The translations under genes and the position numbers were made by a program. Positions 62,073-64,000 of a stretch of DNA of 64,000 nucleotides are shown one piece after another (position 1 is the first letter of the stretch; every line of letters begins with the position of its first letter). Location: NCBI RefSeq assembly GCF_003473485.1, contig NC_053049.1, forward strand, positions 29,657,292-29,721,291. The letters run 5' to 3'. A model generated the notes under the pieces. That model saw only the letters and a list, made by a program, of their open reading frames with translations. It did not search any database and was not told the DNA's origin. This stretch comes from Medicago truncatula (taxonomy: Eukaryota > Streptophyta > Magnoliopsida > Fabales > Fabaceae).

Positions 62073-62160
62073 GGTGCCGGTGAGTGAGAGCTGCGTGCGA
62101 GAGAGACGAGAGAGTGAGCGGTGTGAGAGAGCGAGAGAGTGAGAACGGTGTGGTGTGTTA
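61166..62160 (-). other. Possible leader exons of an unidentified minus-strand gene
   Basis: A CT-rich stretch on the minus strand (62160-62014) resembles a plant 5' leader and ends in ctgcag followed by gtacac, a good splice donor. A 51-bp candidate exon (61216-61166) has a ctgtag acceptor and an aaag/gtatg donor, and contains two ATGs. No conserved protein is recognised and no downstream exon is found, so this is weak. Confidence 0.22.
62037..62069. repeat. (AG)n microsatellite
   Basis: An uninterrupted AG dinucleotide run of about 33 bp, within a longer purine-rich stretch up to about 62145. Confidence 0.95.
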
Positions 62161-62219
62161 GGGCTTGTTTGGTTCATGCTATATATATTTGAAAGCGTAA
62201 ACTAAACGAATTGGCATTG

Positions 62220-62895
62220 CGCCCCAAGCCTTTTTTTTTTTTTTTTTTAACATTATATATAATTGTTTGTTTCCATGCTTCCAAATGCATCTATGTTTTT
62301 TCTTTTAATTTTATTTTTTATTTTTCTCTCTTTACCTTCTCTTTTATTTTCCTTTTAATTTCTCATACTTTTATTTATTTATTTTACTTAAACTTATTTT
62401 TTAAGTTGTTAAATATTAAAAATGCGCCCAATCGAGCGAGAGAAGATAGGTCTACCAATCTTGTGACCATTTTTGACTTGCCAAACAAAAAAAATTTATT
62501 GGAAATATCTAAATAAACGCTGGTTTAGGAAGAATATGCCAGAACAGAATTTCGAATTGTTGATTGATCGACAGAGTTAATTTAGGTTTTGGCTGAAACT
62601 CTATTTATGACTAAGTTTTATATAAAATCAAGTTTTTAATTATTTTTTATAAAATAACTAAGTGTTTAGAATTTTAAAAATAATTTCTACCTATCTTCTC
62701 TCGCTCGATTGGGCGCATTTTTAATATTTAACAACTTAAAAAATATGTTTAAGTAAAATAAAATAAAACAAATAAAAAAAAGTATGAGAAATTAAAAGGA
62801 AAATAAAAGAGAAGGTAAAGAGAGAAAAATAAAAAATAAAATTAAAAGAAAAAACATAGATGCATTTGGAAGCATGGAAACAAACAATTATATAT

Positions 62896-62935
<40 letters not shown>

Positions 62936-62943
62936 CTGGGGCG
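62220..62943. repeat. Inverted pair of ~240-bp repeats around a 237-bp spacer
   Basis: The left arm 62220-62451 is the reverse complement of 62689-62943. Each arm runs from a cgcccca(a/g)gcc outer end through a long T/A homopolymer (18 versus about 33 bases) to an inner end gagagaagataggt. They could be two copies of one SINE-like repeat in opposite orientation or a foldback element. The spacer has no recognised content. Confidence 0.88.
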
Positions 62944-63003
62944 AGGGGGATTCGAACCCCAGACCTCAATTACATTAAACCAATGTCTTAACCACTGGGA
63001 TAT
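62935..63003 (-). repeat. tRNA-like head at the outer edge of the right inverted arm
   Basis: On the minus strand an A-box-like cccagtggttaagac and a perfect B box ggttcgaatcc are followed by a long T-run. No acceptor stem pairs, so it is a tRNA-derived repeat head, not a tRNA gene. The left arm lacks this head. Confidence 0.6.
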
Positions 63004-63617
63004 TGTGCAATATTTCTGCAAATTGAGCTAAGCTCACGCGATATTCATGATAAATTTTAAAAACTTTTATATTTCTTAGACATTTATCTAGCAGCAAATT
63101 GAATTTGCTAAGTTAGGAGTGCTTGCATGAATCGGGTAAAAATGCGCGGCAAACCAAGATTGAAGGAGAAGAATAACACTTGTCCTGTTAACGAACCCAA
63201 AGAAACATAGCAAGAATCTAATCACACACAAAAAACGTAAAAACAAAATCTATCTATGTCTCTCTTTTTACCTAAAATTAAGAAACCATACAACACAGAG
63301 AGATTATAGGATTAGTTATTAAGATTTTGCAAAAACCAACAATTTTTTCTTTTTTTCTTTTTTCATTTTTGTTGCATTCCGAGAAGAACAAACAAAATCT
63401 ATTTCTATTCCATCTGAGCTGGCAATTCTGTTCTGTTTACGGCAGAACTTGCGCAGTTCGACCAATAATCCAATGTCCGAACAAAAAATATCTTTAATTA
63501 TCATTGTTCTTTCTCAAAACCCAGTTTTAATGTTTTTCTTTCCATAACATAAAACATTTTCATCATTTTCATAAAAAACTTTTTCAAAAAAATAAACTGT
63601 TTCTGTTCCATTTTTAT
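63004..63617. other. Upstream region of the proline-rich protein gene
   Basis: AT-rich sequence with CT-rich and T-rich patches. It probably contains the promoter and leader of the gene starting at 63657, but no TATA box can be placed with confidence. The minus-strand frame at 63319-63504 shows no protein features. Confidence 0.4.
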
Positions 63618-63647
63618 ATTTTTCTCGCAATTCGTTGCGAGAAAAAT
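63618..63647 (+). promoter_or_regulatory. Perfect 13-bp hairpin with TTCG loop just before the start codon
   Basis: The stem atttttctcgcaa (63618-63630) and its exact complement (63635-63647) enclose ttcg. The hairpin ends nine bases before the ATG at 63657, so if transcribed it sits directly in the path of scanning ribosomes. Confidence 0.7.
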
Positions 63648-63656
63648 CATCTTGTT

Positions 63657-64000
63657 ATGGCTCCAAATCTCAATAGTAATAGCAAGGTTTCTGCTTCTTC
63701 TTCTTCTGCATCTTCTATTTTATCTTTTTCTTCTCCATTTTTACCTTTATTTGAAAATAAGAAAGATCCTGGCAAAAAAAAGGATGACAAGGATAAAGAC
63801 AAGGACAAAGCGCAATCACCATCTAAGTCCGATCCTCCGGAAAGTTCTCCGTCACACTCGCCACCACCACCAAAGCCTCATTCACCGCCTAAAGTTTTAC
63901 CTCCACCACCGTCACCACCACTACCGTCACCACCACCACCCTCTCCACCACCAAACTCACCTCCACCACCATCACCGCCACCTCCGTCGTTATCTCCATC
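63657..64000 (+). CDS. Proline-rich protein N-terminus (PERK- or extensin-like), open at window end
   Basis: An open frame starts ATGGCTCCAAATCTC in good context (Gttatgg, +4 G) and runs 114 codons to the window edge. Residues 1-35 are Ser-rich with a short hydrophobic patch (SILSFSSPFLPLF), residues 36-58 are highly charged (KKKDDKDKDKDKA), and from about residue 60 it is dominated by SPPPP, PPPPS and PSPP repeats. Ser-Pro-rich N-termini of this kind occur in proline-rich extensin-like receptor kinases, extensins and formins. No clear cleavable signal peptide is seen, which fits PERKs best. The kinase or other domain would lie beyond the window, so the identity stays open. Confidence 0.7.
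   Translation, partial: MAPNLNSNSKVSASSSSASSILSFSSPFLPLFENKKDPGKKKDDKDKDKDKAQSPSKSDPPESSPSHSPPPPKPHSPPKVLPPPPSPPLPSPPPPSPPPNSPPPPSPPPPSLSP

Noticed and set aside
62736-62969. 77-codon frame with RSGVRIPLAPG
   Set aside because: This peptide is a familiar false translation of a tRNA-like repeat head followed by a homopolymer.
62935-63003. A functional tRNA gene
   Set aside because: The B box is perfect and the A box good, but the ends cannot form an acceptor stem, so it is a repeat-derived head.

Overview
The window is nuclear DNA of a flowering plant, most likely a legume. It is AT-rich and intron-bearing, and holds an Ogre-type Ty3/gypsy element of the kind abundant in legumes, a legume-style tRNA-derived SINE, MITE remnants and the start of a plant proline-rich protein gene. 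The species cannot be fixed from the sequence alone.

Layout: (1) Positions 1-14225 hold the 3' seven-eighths or so of one Ogre retrotransposon. The 5' LTR is cut by the window edge; the internal region and the complete 2.3 kb 3' LTR are present. It is a young but broken copy. (2) Positions 14228-54784, about 63% of the window, are a single head-to-tail tandem array with a period of about 2264 bp: 17 full units plus one truncated unit. Every unit carries, on the minus strand, one intronless gene of the plant DUF1645 family (319-320 residues when intact). Ten of the 18 gene copies are fully open, two are open with an altered C-terminus and six are broken. Broken copies cluster at the left end; the right-hand units are nearly identical. 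The Ogre sits directly against the first unit, in phase with the array, so it probably inserted into the array and more units are expected to its left. A 5'-truncated LINE tail interrupts only the first unit. (3) Positions 54785-63656 are a mosaic of small repeats: a SINE, a second tRNA-like remnant, MITE-like pieces, the two last exons of an RNA-dependent RNA polymerase (RDR3/4/5-like) gene fragment, and a roughly 2.05 kb almost perfect palindrome. The outer 46 bp of this palindrome duplicate part of an RDR exon. Further right is an inverted pair of about 240 bp repeats, one of them with a tRNA-like head. (4) From 63657 to the window end runs the beginning of a serine/lysine/proline-rich protein (PERK- or extensin-like N-terminus), preceded by a perfect 13-bp hairpin nine bases before its ATG.

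The most unusual feature is the gene-bearing tandem array. A single-copy-style regulatory gene family has been amplified like a satellite, each unit with its own TATA-like promoter, and with signs of local duplication and sequence exchange between units. The second is the 2 kb palindrome fused to an RDR gene fragment, a natural candidate for long hairpin RNA.
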